A stretch of 11,985 nucleotides of DNA from Actinomycetes bacterium. GTDB taxonomy: Bacteria; Actinomycetota; Acidimicrobiia; Acidimicrobiales; Palsa-688. The stretch lies in assembly GCA_021808425.1 (NCBI GenBank), contig JAKBBS010000102.1, positions 1 to 11,985 of the forward strand, in the 5' to 3' direction. The notes under the pieces are model-generated. The model was given only the letters and a program-made list of their open reading frames with translations, was not told the origin of the DNA and did no database searches. The first letter of the stretch is position 1. Each line of letters opens with the position of its first letter. Of this stretch, positions 5,309 to 11,985 are shown piece after piece. Position numbers and translations under genes: made by a program.

Positions 5309-6997
5309 TTATGCGGAAGTTGATGCGATGGCGACGGGCCACGCTTCCTGGTTGGCGCCGAGCAGAGGCAGGTGACCGCGTATTCGCAGGTCTGGTTTGC
5401 CTCGGTGTCCTTTGCAGGTTTCGCATAGCTTTCCTCGTCCTTTTCCGGTGGCTCGGCCTGTCCCTCCGCAGGCGGCGCAGTCGATCCATGCGGCGACTTC
5501 AACTCGGATGTCGAGGGCGTCTATTAGGCGGCGGTGGGCGTCTCCGAAGGGCCGCAGGTTGATGGCTCGGGTGGTGTCGTTGGCGATCTGGGTGAGGGTC
5601 TTGGCTCGACCGGTGCGCTCTTCGGCGCTGGCCGCCCATGCGGCGACTAGTTTGCGGCGTTCTTGTGCTTCGTCGAGTCGGGCTTGCAGTGCGCGCACGG
5701 CGCCGGCGGCGACGGTGATGTCGATCCCTTGGGCGAGCGCCTCGGCGAGCGACGTGGACGCCGCTTTTTGTAGCCGGGAGATCTTTCGGTCCAGGGCGGC
5801 TATGTCGTCTTGGGAGATGCCCGAAGCGACAGCCGCGGTGGCTGCTTGTTCGCCGGCTAGCGCGAGCAGAGCGGCAGGATCGAGAAGCACTTGGGCGATA
5901 GCGGCCCAGACGTGTTCTTCGATGGTTTCGGCGTCGATGTTGTGACAGCCGCATCTGGCGGTTTTGGCGGCGCCGCCACCGTCGGGAGCGTATTTGGCCC
6001 GGCAGCGGTACATGCGGATCCCGTTGTCTCGAAGCTGTATCCACATTTGTGCCCCGCACCCCGATTTGAGTCTTCCGGATAGGAGGTGAAGGGTGTTGAT
6101 CGGTTTGCGGGTCATGTTTTGGCGGACGATCACTGTTCGCAGAACGGCGAAGCGTTCCGGGCTGAGGATCGCCGGTAGGGTCATCGGTATCGGTGGCCCG
6201 TCTGTCGTTTTGGCCCACGGGCGCCCGTCGCGGCGATACACCCAGTTGCCGTCGAGGGCGTGCGCGCTCTGCACGAGGTGGCGTAGCGAGCCGGCGGTCC
6301 AGATCCCGCCTTTGCGTTTGAGCGTCCCGGCGGCGTTGAGTTCTCTGGCCATCGCCAGGGTCGACAGGCCCCGGTCGATCATTCCTTCCGCGATGATCCT
6401 CCAAATGGCCGCCTCGCCTGGATGGACGGCTATTTGGCTGATCCCTCGCTCGTCTCGGATCAGCCGCCAGCCGAACGGCGGGACACCGTTAGCCCATCTT
6501 CCTTCGACAGCGCGCCGTTCCCGTCCGGCGCTCGTGCGTTCTAGGATGCGTTCGCGTTCGAATTCGGCCACCGACAACAACACGTTGCGCTGGAAACGAC
6601 CCGAGGGTGTGTCGTCGATGCGCTCGGCGATACTGACGAACTCGACCCCGAGCTCTTCGAGTTCGCCGACCAACGCGACGGTATGGCGAAACGACCGGCC
6701 GAACCGGTCATGCTTCGCGACGATGACAACGTCGACGAGCCCCGCTCGGCAGTCGGCCATGAGCCGGTCCAAACCGGGCCGGTTGGCGTATTTTCCCGAC
6801 ACGCCACCATCGACGTATTCGCCGATCACCTTCAGACTGCGCTGCTTCGCGTAGGCAAGGCATTCGTCCATCTGGGTGTCCAACGAGGTCCCTCGGAGTT
6901 GGTCTGCGGTAGAGACCCGGGTGCAGAGTGCGGCGAACCGCCGTTCCGGTCCCGTCGCTTTACGGTCAGTCGAGTTGCGGTCAGTCGGTTTCCTCAT
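5309..6997 (-). CDS. Large serine recombinase (AICE integrase) with C-terminal DnaJ-like zinc motif
   Basis: 562 residues. The N-terminal resolvase domain (about 20-165) has the catalytic serine S29 in CTRVSTADQ, followed by TSLDTQ, DGGVSGKYANRPGLDRL and VAKHDRFGRS, as in the family. A recombinase domain (about 185-290, VPPFGWRL) and a zinc-ribbon region (about 305-365, LLSGRLKSGCGAQM then YRCRAKY and CGCHNIDAETIEEHVW) follow, then a coiled coil (about 390-445). It should integrate and excise the element at specific att sites. Start ATG 6997 has GGAGG 7 nt before it and is preferred over the ATG at 7042. It overlaps the upstream small gene by 17 bp. Oddity: residues 507-528 hold CAACGGTG and CETCKGHRG, the CxxCxGxG pattern of DnaJ zinc fingers. 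The first cysteine pair of the ordinary zinc ribbon looks degenerate, with a single Cys where CxxC is usual. Confidence 0.92.
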   Translation of the reverse strand: MRKPTDRNSTDRKATGPERRFAALCTRVSTADQLRGTSLDTQMDECLAYAKQRSLKVIGEYVDGGVSGKYANRPGLDRLMADCRAGLVDVVIVAKHDRFGRSFRHTVALVGELEELGVEFVSIAERIDDTPSGRFQRNVLLSVAEFERERILERTSAGRERRAVEGRWANGVPPFGWRLIRDERGISQIAVHPGEAAIWRIIAEGMIDRGLSTLAMARELNAAGTLKRKGGIWTAGSLRHLVQSAHALDGNWVYRRDGRPWAKTTDGPPIPMTLPAILSPERFAVLRTVIVRQNMTRKPINTLHLLSGRLKSGCGAQMWIQLRDNGIRMYRCRAKYAPDGGGAAKTARCGCHNIDAETIEEHVWAAIAQVLLDPAALLALAGEQAATAAVASGISQDDIAALDRKISRLQKAASTSLAEALAQGIDITVAAGAVRALQARLDEAQERRKLVAAWAASAEERTGRAKTLTQIANDTTRAINLRPFGDAHRRLIDALDIRVEVAAWIDCAACGGTGRATGKGRGKLCETCKGHRGKPDLRIRGHLPLLGANQEAWPVAIASTSA

Positions 6998-7193
6998 TGA
7001 TTTCCTCCGGCGTCCCGGCCGCAGCTTCGATCCGGGCAGCAATTGTGTCTGGTTGGGCTAGACGCAGGGCGACGACCGCTTCGCCGAGTGCCCGGCGGCG
7101 GGCCGGGTTGAGGTCGGGGATCCAGGTGACCGTCGAGGTGATCCCCGCCGCCGCAAGATCCGTTCCTATTCTAGTGGCGGAGTCCGTGTTCAT
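6981..7193 (-). CDS. Small hypothetical protein between rep and integrase (candidate directionality factor)
   Basis: A 70-residue acidic, mostly helical protein I do not recognise. It begins 13 bp after the rep stop codon with a GAGGG about 11 nt before ATG 7193, and its end overlaps the recombinase start by 17 bp, so it is almost certainly translated within the operon. In tyrosine-integrase AICEs such as pSAM2 this slot (between rep and int) holds the excisionase. By position it could be the recombination directionality factor for the serine recombinase, but no winged-helix or helix-turn-helix pattern is clear. Confidence 0.62.
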   Translation of the reverse strand: MNTDSATRIGTDLAAAGITSTVTWIPDLNPARRRALGEAVVALRLAQPDTIAARIEAAAGTPEEINEETD

Positions 7194-7206
7194 GATCGCC
7201 CAGCCC

Positions 7207-8586
7207 TCAGGTTTCTTCCCACGCGGTACGCCGGTTCAGGTGGCGTGCGGAGGCGGCGGACGCGGCGAGCCAGGCGTCGCCGGCGGTGAGATGGCCGACG
7301 CCTTTGTACTCCCACTCCCCTATGCGATTCTTGACGTCGTCGGGGGTGACACCGATCCGCTCTAGCCGCCACGCCTGGCGTCTCACCCTCAACTCGCCGA
7401 ACGTGGTCGACCAGTACCTCGATTTGGTCAGCCAGTGCCCCCGGTAGCCGGCGCAGTGCGCCCATGCTCGCAGGTTGAGCCTCTTGAGGTCGGGTCGGCC
7501 GCCGAGCTGCCAGGCGGTGGTAACCATCCGCCGGAGCTGCCCGGAAAGGTCGAGCTGGTCGAGGTGGTGGATGCTCCGAAGGCGGTGGTCCAACACCCCT
7601 GCGGCGTCGACGGATTTGGTGGCGTACTTGGCCAGGTAGGCGGCCGCTATCAGGCGGCGTTCGGCGGGTATCGGCTGAACGTCGGTCTGGTTGCCCCACC
7701 GGATCAACCGAACAGGGTCGAGCGGGTTGGGGACTGCCACGTTCGCGGCCGCGGCCGCGAACGCCGCCGCGAGGTCGCCGTCATCGAGGCCGGCGGGACT
7801 GTCGTCGAGATGGTCGAGACGGGCAAGTGCGTGGACGTGCACGATGCCGCGGGTTTGGAACTCGACGACCTTCGCGAACGACAGCCGCCACGAACCGCTC
7901 ATCTTGCGGATCGGAAGGCCGGCGGCGGCGGCCAGGTGGCGGATGACGGCGATAGTGGTCCGCTGCCACAACTGTCCGAGATGCGCGTTGAACATGACCG
8001 CCCCCTCCCAGTCGTAGCAGTCGACGCACAACGCCGACCCCAGGATCGGGTCGTCGTGGTCGTGCACCAGATCGCAGGCCCGCGGTCGTCCGTGGTCGCA
8101 ACTTCCGGCCTTGGGGGCGGCCCGGCAGGCGGCTGGCGGCTCGAACGCCCGGTGCACCGCCCCGTATGACGGGGCGGTCAACGTCACGAACACGGACGGA
8201 ACACCAGCATCGCCTTCGTCGTTTGGCGTGCCGGGTTGCGGTTCGAGTCCGGCGCGTAGCAGTGCTTTGGCGTCACCGCGGTAGATGGCGGCGCACGCGG
8301 GGCAGCGGGTAGCCCGCCTGGTCTGACACGCTTTGAGCAGCACCCGGTCGGCCTCCCCCGTGGTGGTGTACACGAGTTGAAGCTCCCCGCTGTCGGGGTC
8401 GGCTTGGCGGACCCGGCCGGCGAGACGGACCGGCTGGGCGCAGCATCCAGACGCGTGGACCATCGCCTCCCAGCGGGCGTAATCACCCCTCGATGCCCGT
8501 TCGACGGCCTGGGCGACAACCGGTGGCAGGATCATCCCGCCCCCGTCACTGCCGTCGTGGGATGGGCGGCGATTGTTGTCAGTCAT
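7207..8586 (-). CDS. RepSA-type rolling-circle replication initiator
   Basis: 459 residues of the AICE/Streptomyces plasmid initiator family (pSAM2 RepSA-like). Features in order: CPAC with IYRGDAKALL (95-110), VTLTAPSYGAVH (134-145, conserved motif), a Cys/His-rich insert (154-190, ending CVDCYDWEGAVMFN), FQTRGIVHVHALARLD (243-258) containing the HUH-like His pair H250/H252, and YLAKYATKS (317-325), where Y317 or Y321 should be the nicking tyrosine. It would nick the element's double-strand origin after excision and drive rolling-circle replication. Its ATG overlaps the end of the translocase gene by 8 bp (ATGACTGA), so translation is coupled. Length is typical; no truncation is seen. Confidence 0.9.
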   Translation of the reverse strand: MTDNNRRPSHDGSDGGGMILPPVVAQAVERASRGDYARWEAMVHASGCCAQPVRLAGRVRQADPDSGELQLVYTTTGEADRVLLKACQTRRATRCPACAAIYRGDAKALLRAGLEPQPGTPNDEGDAGVPSVFVTLTAPSYGAVHRAFEPPAACRAAPKAGSCDHGRPRACDLVHDHDDPILGSALCVDCYDWEGAVMFNAHLGQLWQRTTIAVIRHLAAAAGLPIRKMSGSWRLSFAKVVEFQTRGIVHVHALARLDHLDDSPAGLDDGDLAAAFAAAAANVAVPNPLDPVRLIRWGNQTDVQPIPAERRLIAAAYLAKYATKSVDAAGVLDHRLRSIHHLDQLDLSGQLRRMVTTAWQLGGRPDLKRLNLRAWAHCAGYRGHWLTKSRYWSTTFGELRVRRQAWRLERIGVTPDDVKNRIGEWEYKGVGHLTAGDAWLAASAASARHLNRRTAWEET

Positions 8587-10012
8587 CGCCGACGGTCCGG
8601 TGTGTTCGCCGGACGAGTGTGGCCCACTCGACGAGCATTTTGATCTGATCGTCGTCGAGATGGTGTGCTCGCAGACGGACAGGCATCCCGGACTCGTGTA
8701 GTAGCCAGCCGACTCCTCGGGTGGCGGGGGCGATCGTCGCGGCGGTGACGCCTTGGCTGGCCCAGCCCGACCCGAGGATCGTGTCCGACGCGGCGTTAGT
8801 GGTGCAGCGCAACGCCCACCGGTAGCCGAAAAGGTCCCGCAGGCTGGTCGGGACGATATCCGAGGAAGGTTTCTGTGTGGCTGCGATGACCACGATCCCC
8901 GCCGCCCTTCCCCTCGACACGAGATCCCGGAGGATTTCGGAGAACGTGTCGCGGGGTTTCTTGTCCGGCCAGGCGAGGTAGTGGGCGAGCTCGTCGACGA
9001 CGAGCACCTGCAAAGGGGTGGACCGGTCGATTTTGCGTTTCCCCTCCGCGAGGAGCTGCTGGTAGCGGGCCTCCATGATCCGCTGCACCCCTAAGAGCAG
9101 GCCGATAGCTTCGCCGATGTCGGTGCCCGCCCACCCGTCAGCGCACGCCCGCCACGAGGCCAGCTCGACCAGTTTCCCGTCCGCGAGCCACAGGCCGCAG
9201 CCCGGGTCGAGTGCCGCGGCTGCGACCAGCTGCGATAGCGCGACGGATTTGCCGGAGCCCGGTTCGCCGCCGAGCAGCAGGTTGTGCTCGGCGAGGGTGA
9301 CGCTGACTGGCTGGCCGGTCTCGTCGATACCGACCGGGATCGGCTGCCACACCCAGGTTTTGCCGGCGTGCAGCCACGGCCATGTCGGGCTCGCCTGCGA
9401 TAGCGGGTCGACCGACAACGCGACGATCGTCGCCCAGCCGGCGTTGGTCGGGTGGCGTTCGACGCGGGCCTGGTCGACGGCGAGGAACGCTGCGATCGCC
9501 TCCGACTTGGCGGCTAGTTCCGCCACCGTGGAGCCGGCGCCGACACGCACTTTCGCCCATTCGCCTCCGGGGGCGTCGCCGAACTCGGCGACGATCGGAG
9601 CCGCGGAGCCCGCCGACACGGTCGCCAGGCAGTACGTCCAACGTCGCCGGCGGCGCACCGCGACCAAAACGGCCTTCAAACGTTCCCGCGACGCAGGCCA
9701 AGCCAGTAACCCGGCGGCGATCGTGAACGTCCAGCCTCCGCTCGAGTTCTGGCCGACAAAATGCGCCAGTAGCGACTGGGCGGACGCGACCCCGAAAGCG
9801 GCTGCGACCTCCAGACGCCAACACCAGCGCACCACACGGACAGACAGCGGGGCTGGCGTGGCGGGAGCGACCCGCATCTCCAGGCCGCCCCAGTAGGCGC
9901 CCAACACCCGCAGACAGATGTAGACGGCCGCGACGGTGACCGACCAGTCACCGGCGGCCGCCGCCACCAAGCAGAACGCGCACTTGGCGGCGGCTGACCA
10001 CCGGGACCTCAC
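8579..10012 (-). CDS. FtsK/SpoIIIE-type DNA translocase (TraB/Tra-like conjugation protein)
   Basis: 477 residues. Three hydrophobic segments in the first 100 residues (about 9-38, 66-86 and 93-97) anchor it in the membrane. The RecA-like motor follows: Walker A GGEPGSGKS (238-246), Walker B VLVVDELAHYL (326-336) and the FtsK-type sensor ATQKPSSDIVPTSLR (368-382). AICE proteins of this type pump double-stranded DNA between mycelial cells without a relaxase and type IV secretion system. The start is GTG 10012, overlapping the TGA of the preceding gene (GTGA). A C-terminal winged-helix (gamma) domain is not obvious; the tail ends soon after the motor. Confidence 0.9.
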   Translation of the reverse strand: MRSRWSAAAKCAFCLVAAAAGDWSVTVAAVYICLRVLGAYWGGLEMRVAPATPAPLSVRVVRWCWRLEVAAAFGVASAQSLLAHFVGQNSSGGWTFTIAAGLLAWPASRERLKAVLVAVRRRRRWTYCLATVSAGSAAPIVAEFGDAPGGEWAKVRVGAGSTVAELAAKSEAIAAFLAVDQARVERHPTNAGWATIVALSVDPLSQASPTWPWLHAGKTWVWQPIPVGIDETGQPVSVTLAEHNLLLGGEPGSGKSVALSQLVAAAALDPGCGLWLADGKLVELASWRACADGWAGTDIGEAIGLLLGVQRIMEARYQQLLAEGKRKIDRSTPLQVLVVDELAHYLAWPDKKPRDTFSEILRDLVSRGRAAGIVVIAATQKPSSDIVPTSLRDLFGYRWALRCTTNAASDTILGSGWASQGVTAATIAPATRGVGWLLHESGMPVRLRAHHLDDDQIKMLVEWATLVRRTHRTVGDD

Positions 10013-10347
10013 GACCCGGCCCTGTCGGTGCTCTTCGCCGAGCCGGCGGCCGCCTCGATCGACGTCGCCCGGAACGCGATACCCGAACGGTCATCCATCG
10101 ACCACGGAACCCCGACCAGGCCCGCGACGCGCAGCTGCACGCCGGCGGCGATACCCTTCGGCTCGCCGGGCACTTTGATCGCGATCACGTCCGCCTCGCC
10201 GGCGGCCATCGCCATCACCGTCACCGCGTACAACGGCACCCCGTTCTCGTCGGTCTTAGGCCGGCGGGACTCGAAGTCCACCACCGGCTCCGGGGCCCCA
10301 GCCGCGATGAACCCCATCACGGTCGTGTCAATAGGCAGTTTCTTCAT
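10009..10347 (-). CDS. SCO3933-family AICE regulatory protein
   Basis: 112 residues. KLPIDTTVMGF, then PVVDFESRRPKTDENGVPLYAV (22-42), IKVPGEP (57-63) and VPWSMDDRSGIAFRA (80-94) are the conserved blocks of the small proteins named SCO3933-family regulators, found next to FtsK-like genes in Streptomyces integrative elements. The strand-rich pattern suggests an OB-like fold and perhaps single-strand DNA binding; its real role is not established. Start ATG 10347 has AAGGAG 7 nt upstream. The longer frame reaching 10536 is rejected because its first 63 codons are low-complexity and lack family resemblance. It is first in the five-gene operon. Confidence 0.82.
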   Translation of the reverse strand: MKKLPIDTTVMGFIAAGAPEPVVDFESRRPKTDENGVPLYAVTVMAMAAGEADVIAIKVPGEPKGIAAGVQLRVAGLVGVPWSMDDRSGIAFRATSIEAAAGSAKSTDRAGS

Positions 10348-10478
10348 CTGTTTTCTCCTTTTCAGGGTTGACCCTCCGGCGCATCCGGAAGGGGGTGCTG
10401 CCGCCGACCGGTAGGACCGGATCGGCTGTACGGACCCGCCCGACAGCACCCACTTCGAGGCGTCGGGTGGACCGCACG

Positions 10479-10636
10479 CCGTTGATCTTCTGCTAGAGCC
10501 GTTGACAGAACCGTTGACAAACCCGCACCCCGACAAGAAAACTTTCGACCACCAATTCGGCGAACGATCCGCAGGTCAGCGCCCCATTCCGCCTCTGCGA
10601 CTGCGCTTGTCAACAACGGGGTGCGCATCTGTCAAC
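10479..10636. repeat. Cluster of CCGTTGACA/TGTCAAC boxes
   Basis: GTTGACA occurs at 10501-10507 and 10513-10519, and its complement TGTCAAC at 10608-10614 and 10630-10636. A related CCGTTGA is at 10479. Although TTGACA is the consensus -35, none of the four is followed at 16-18 bp by a good -10 box, so the boxes look more like operator or iteron sites for an element-encoded regulator. Confidence 0.55.
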
Positions 10637-10782
10637 ACCCGGCGCGCAGCATCAGCACCGTGAACACCCTGCAAAAACACCGGAGACTGAACGCCAGCTC
10701 CAGGCGTCACCGGAGCCGACCAACCCCGCGCCGCGCACGGTCTCTGCGGCTGTCACGGGGGGTGCCACAGCCCTACGACGGC

Positions 10783-10889
10783 GTCAAGAGCGCTCCGTTC
10801 CTCGTCTCCGCCTCAGGCTTCGCAGGGGCGGAGCCTCCTGTACTCGCGTCCCTGCGGGACTCCCTCGCTGGCGCTCGGTCGCTCTTGAC
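10783..10889. repeat. Long inverted repeat with internal hairpins (candidate origin or transfer site)
   Basis: GTCAAGAGCG (10783-10792) and CGCTCTTGAC (10880-10889) are perfect complements. Inside are TCCGCC/GGCGGA (10807-10812, 10827-10832) and GTCCC/GGGAC (10848-10852, 10856-10860). Together they would extrude a branched cruciform, as seen at rolling-circle origins. Confidence 0.5.
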
Positions 10890-10921
10890 CCCGCCTACAG
10901 GCTGCGCCACAACGCGGGCAG

Positions 10922-10945
10922 GGAAGCGACACCAATGTCGCTTCC
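10922..10945. repeat. Perfect 10-bp hairpin
   Basis: GGAAGCGACA, loop CCAA, TGTCGCTTCC. It lies 77 bp before the GTG of the next gene, inside its probable 5' leader, so it could be an origin nick-site hairpin, a regulator site or an RNA structure. Confidence 0.6.
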
Positions 10946-11022
10946 GGCCAAGCACACAACCCCGACACCACCACCGTTGCCGGACCGAAACATCAACCTC
11001 GACCTATAAGGAGAAACAACCC

Positions 11023-11574
11023 GTGGAACCAATCACCACCCCTGAACCGGTCCGACTCGGCTACCTCACCTGCTACGGCCGTGGCGTCCGACTGAACCTC
11101 CAGGCCCGCTGCACCTGCTGGTGGTCCGGTCCGAGACGAACATGGGGGCCCGACAGCATCGCGGACGAGCAAGCAGACCTCGACGCCCACCTCCACCAAA
11201 GCGGGCACCGCCAACTCGAACCAGGAGACCGGGCCGCCGCCAACCTCCACGGGCGCTGCGGGCACATTCACAGCCTCGACGACGACTGCGCCGTCCCGTA
11301 CGACAGTCCCGCCGGACAACTCCTCCGGGCCTGCCAAGCCACCCTCAACCGGCCACGGGCCGCCCTCGACCAGTTGACCGCCGCAACCAAACTCGCCGCC
11401 TGGGCCGCCCACCAACAAGACGAAGCCGTCATCGCAGCCCACCTCGCCGGCGTGGACCTAGACCACATAGCCGACGCCGCCCACCTCACCCCCAACCAAA
11501 TCACCCAACGCTGGGGCCAGCACCTCGAATACCTCGACTACCTCGACAAGGCCGCACTCGAAGACAGGCCATAA
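11023..11574 (+). CDS. AICE hypothetical protein with helix-turn-helix-like C-terminus
   Basis: 183 residues. Start GTG 11023 is chosen because AAGGAGA lies 7 nt upstream; the open frame reaching back to 10621 covers the inverted repeats and is not coding-like. The N-terminal half has paired cysteines and histidines (LTCYGRG, ARCTCWW, HGRCGHIHSLDDDC) that could bind a metal. The C-terminal part (about 129-161, AHLAGVDLDHIADAAHLTPNQI) resembles a helix-turn-helix such as sigma region 4. It is divergent from the AICE operon across the control region, which suits a regulator or an accessory transfer gene. I do not recognise a named family. Confidence 0.75.
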   Translation: MEPITTPEPVRLGYLTCYGRGVRLNLQARCTCWWSGPRRTWGPDSIADEQADLDAHLHQSGHRQLEPGDRAAANLHGRCGHIHSLDDDCAVPYDSPAGQLLRACQATLNRPRAALDQLTAATKLAAWAAHQQDEAVIAAHLAGVDLDHIADAAHLTPNQITQRWGQHLEYLDYLDKAALEDRP

Positions 11575-11614
11575 GACCAACGAAATCCAGTTAGTACCTT
11601 CGGACTCGAGAGAC

Positions 11615-11641
11615 CTGCCGTCCGCTCTGTCCGGACGGCAG
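11615..11641 (+). terminator. Hairpin terminator after the 11023-11574 gene
   Basis: CTGCCGTCCG (11615-11624), 7-nt loop, CGGACGGCAG (11632-11641): a perfect 10-bp stem 41 nt after the stop codon, without a T tract. Confidence 0.65.
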
Positions 11642-11877
11642 TCACCAACCACCGCTAATACGCCGGACTCGTCGCCCCGGTAGCCGCCATCCGCTGAAGT
11701 CGACTTCCCAACGTCGTCCAGCTAGTCAACTCTGACGAAGCCGACAGCCTTCCCGACGGTTCCAACCAACACGATCGACCAAGCCAACGGTCGGCAAACC
11801 TCTTCAACCTAGTGGTACGTCGCTGAAATTGCGGCATGGTGGCGCGAAATGGCTAGCAGGGGTGCTGTCTGTCAGAA
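11642..11877. other. Intergenic junction region, no gene seen
   Basis: 236 bp with no supported coding frame, RNA gene or strong repeat. It separates the AICE-type gene from the phosphotransferase fragment and may include the right boundary of the element. No clear direct repeat with the left edge was found beyond an 8-mer. Confidence 0.45.
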
Positions 11878-11985
11878 TTGAGCGTTGTGGCCGAGCGACA
11901 GGTTCTGCAAGGTGGCGTCGCAAACGCCGGTGCGGTCGTCCGTGAGGGCGCCTACGTGCTGCGTCCGTCTAACCCTCACAGTGAG
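11878..11985 (+). CDS. APH-type phosphotransferase, N-terminal fragment cut by the window end
   Basis: The last 36 codons (TTG 11878; GTG 11887 is an alternative start) encode VLQGGVANAGAVVREGAYVLRP, the opening nucleotide-binding loop and strand of aminoglycoside/choline-type phosphotransferases (PF01636 family), often seen as xxLxGGNxNAGAVVRxGDxVxRP. The catalytic HGD and DxD motifs would lie beyond the window. No clear Shine-Dalgarno is present; a stop at 11854-11856 limits the frame upstream. The substrate is unknown; most chromosomal relatives are not antibiotic-resistance enzymes. It probably marks flanking DNA to the right of the element. Confidence 0.7.
   Translation, partial: MSVVAERQVLQGGVANAGAVVREGAYVLRPSNPHSE

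Larger units (their letters stand above)
10348..11022. promoter_or_regulatory. AICE control and likely origin/transfer region
   Basis: 675 bp without a gene, between the divergent AICE operon and the gene at 11023. It contains three direct CCGTTGA boxes (10479, 10499, 10511), two opposed TGTCAAC boxes (10608, 10630), an inverted repeat with 10-bp arms (10783-10792 and 10880-10889), internal hairpins and a perfect 10-bp hairpin at 10922-10945. Both transcription units should be promoted and controlled from here. The double-strand origin of the Rep protein and the loading site of the translocase are the likely further contents, by analogy with other AICEs; neither is proven by sequence. Confidence 0.5.

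Noticed and set aside
5397..6854. Long antisense frames opposite the recombinase and other AICE genes
   Set aside because: They are high-GC shadows: Arg/Pro/Ser-rich, no family motifs, and wholly opposite well-supported genes.
6998..7042. Upstream ATG (7042) for the serine recombinase
   Set aside because: It lies inside the preceding small gene and lacks a Shine-Dalgarno, whereas ATG 6997 has GGAGG at good spacing.
10348..10536. N-terminal extension of the SCO3933-like gene
   Set aside because: Family similarity starts at MKKLPID, which has its own strong Shine-Dalgarno.
10501..10636. TTGACA boxes as ordinary sigma-70 promoters
   Set aside because: None has a TAnnnT -10 box at 16-18 bp on the corresponding strand.
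10621..11022. N-terminal extension of the 11023 gene in one long open frame
   Set aside because: It spans inverted repeats and has no ribosome-binding site; GTG 11023 has a clear AAGGAGA.
246..11878. 8-mer GTCAGAAT at 246-253 and 11871-11878, near both edges of the accessory region
   Set aside because: It could be taken for attL/attR cores, but an 8-bp match between two spans of this size is expected about half the time by chance.

Overview
The window looks like accessory DNA from a high-GC actinobacterium. The evidence is GTG starts, translationally coupled genes, and a plasmid-type RepSA initiator beside an FtsK-like translocase, the hallmark of actinomycete integrative and conjugative elements (AICEs). 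No rRNA, tRNA or CRISPR array was found. The part at about 360-4420 is visibly poorer in GC than the AICE part at 5300-11600, which suggests a composite of at least two acquisitions. The genus cannot be named from this sequence.

Layout from left to right. (1) At 1-239 lies the end-on piece of a CpaF/TadA-type secretion ATPase on the minus strand. It starts abruptly in mid-domain, so its 5' part is missing. (2) At 427-2296 is a two-gene minus-strand operon. The upstream gene joins a SARP-like winged-helix domain to a nucleoside-deoxyribosyltransferase/DRHyd-like C-terminus. The downstream gene encodes a LOG/SLOG Rossmann protein. (3) Divergent from it, at 2297-4483, is a plus-strand operon: a membrane fatty-acid-desaturase-type diiron enzyme overlapping, by ATGA, a stand-alone B3/B4 (PheRS-beta editing-like) protein, closed by a hairpin terminator. 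The desaturase is preceded by about 220 nt of leader that can fold into a clean three-way junction, a competing long-range helix and a hairpin that buries the ribosome-binding site. (4) At 4484-5308 is a gene-poor scar with an IS1380-type transposase remnant.

(5) At 5309-10347 is a compact five-gene minus-strand AICE operon, in transcription order: SCO3933-like protein, FtsK/TraB-type translocase, RepSA-type HUH replication initiator, a small helical protein, and a large serine recombinase with an extra DnaJ-like zinc motif at its end. Four of the five genes overlap a neighbour, so expression is probably coupled. (6) At 10348-11022 is a long noncoding control region with GTTGACA/TGTCAAC boxes and strong inverted repeats, the best place for an origin, an operator and a transfer locus. 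(7) At 11023-11574 is a divergent AICE-type hypothetical gene with a terminator. (8) At 11878-11985 is the N-terminus of an APH-type phosphotransferase running out of the window.

The candidate for something undescribed is the cargo block at 427-4483: a predicted nucleotide-signalling pair back to back with a desaturase plus B3/B4 pair that sits under a structured, switch-like leader RNA. Its function is unknown. Linking the two operons into one system is inference.
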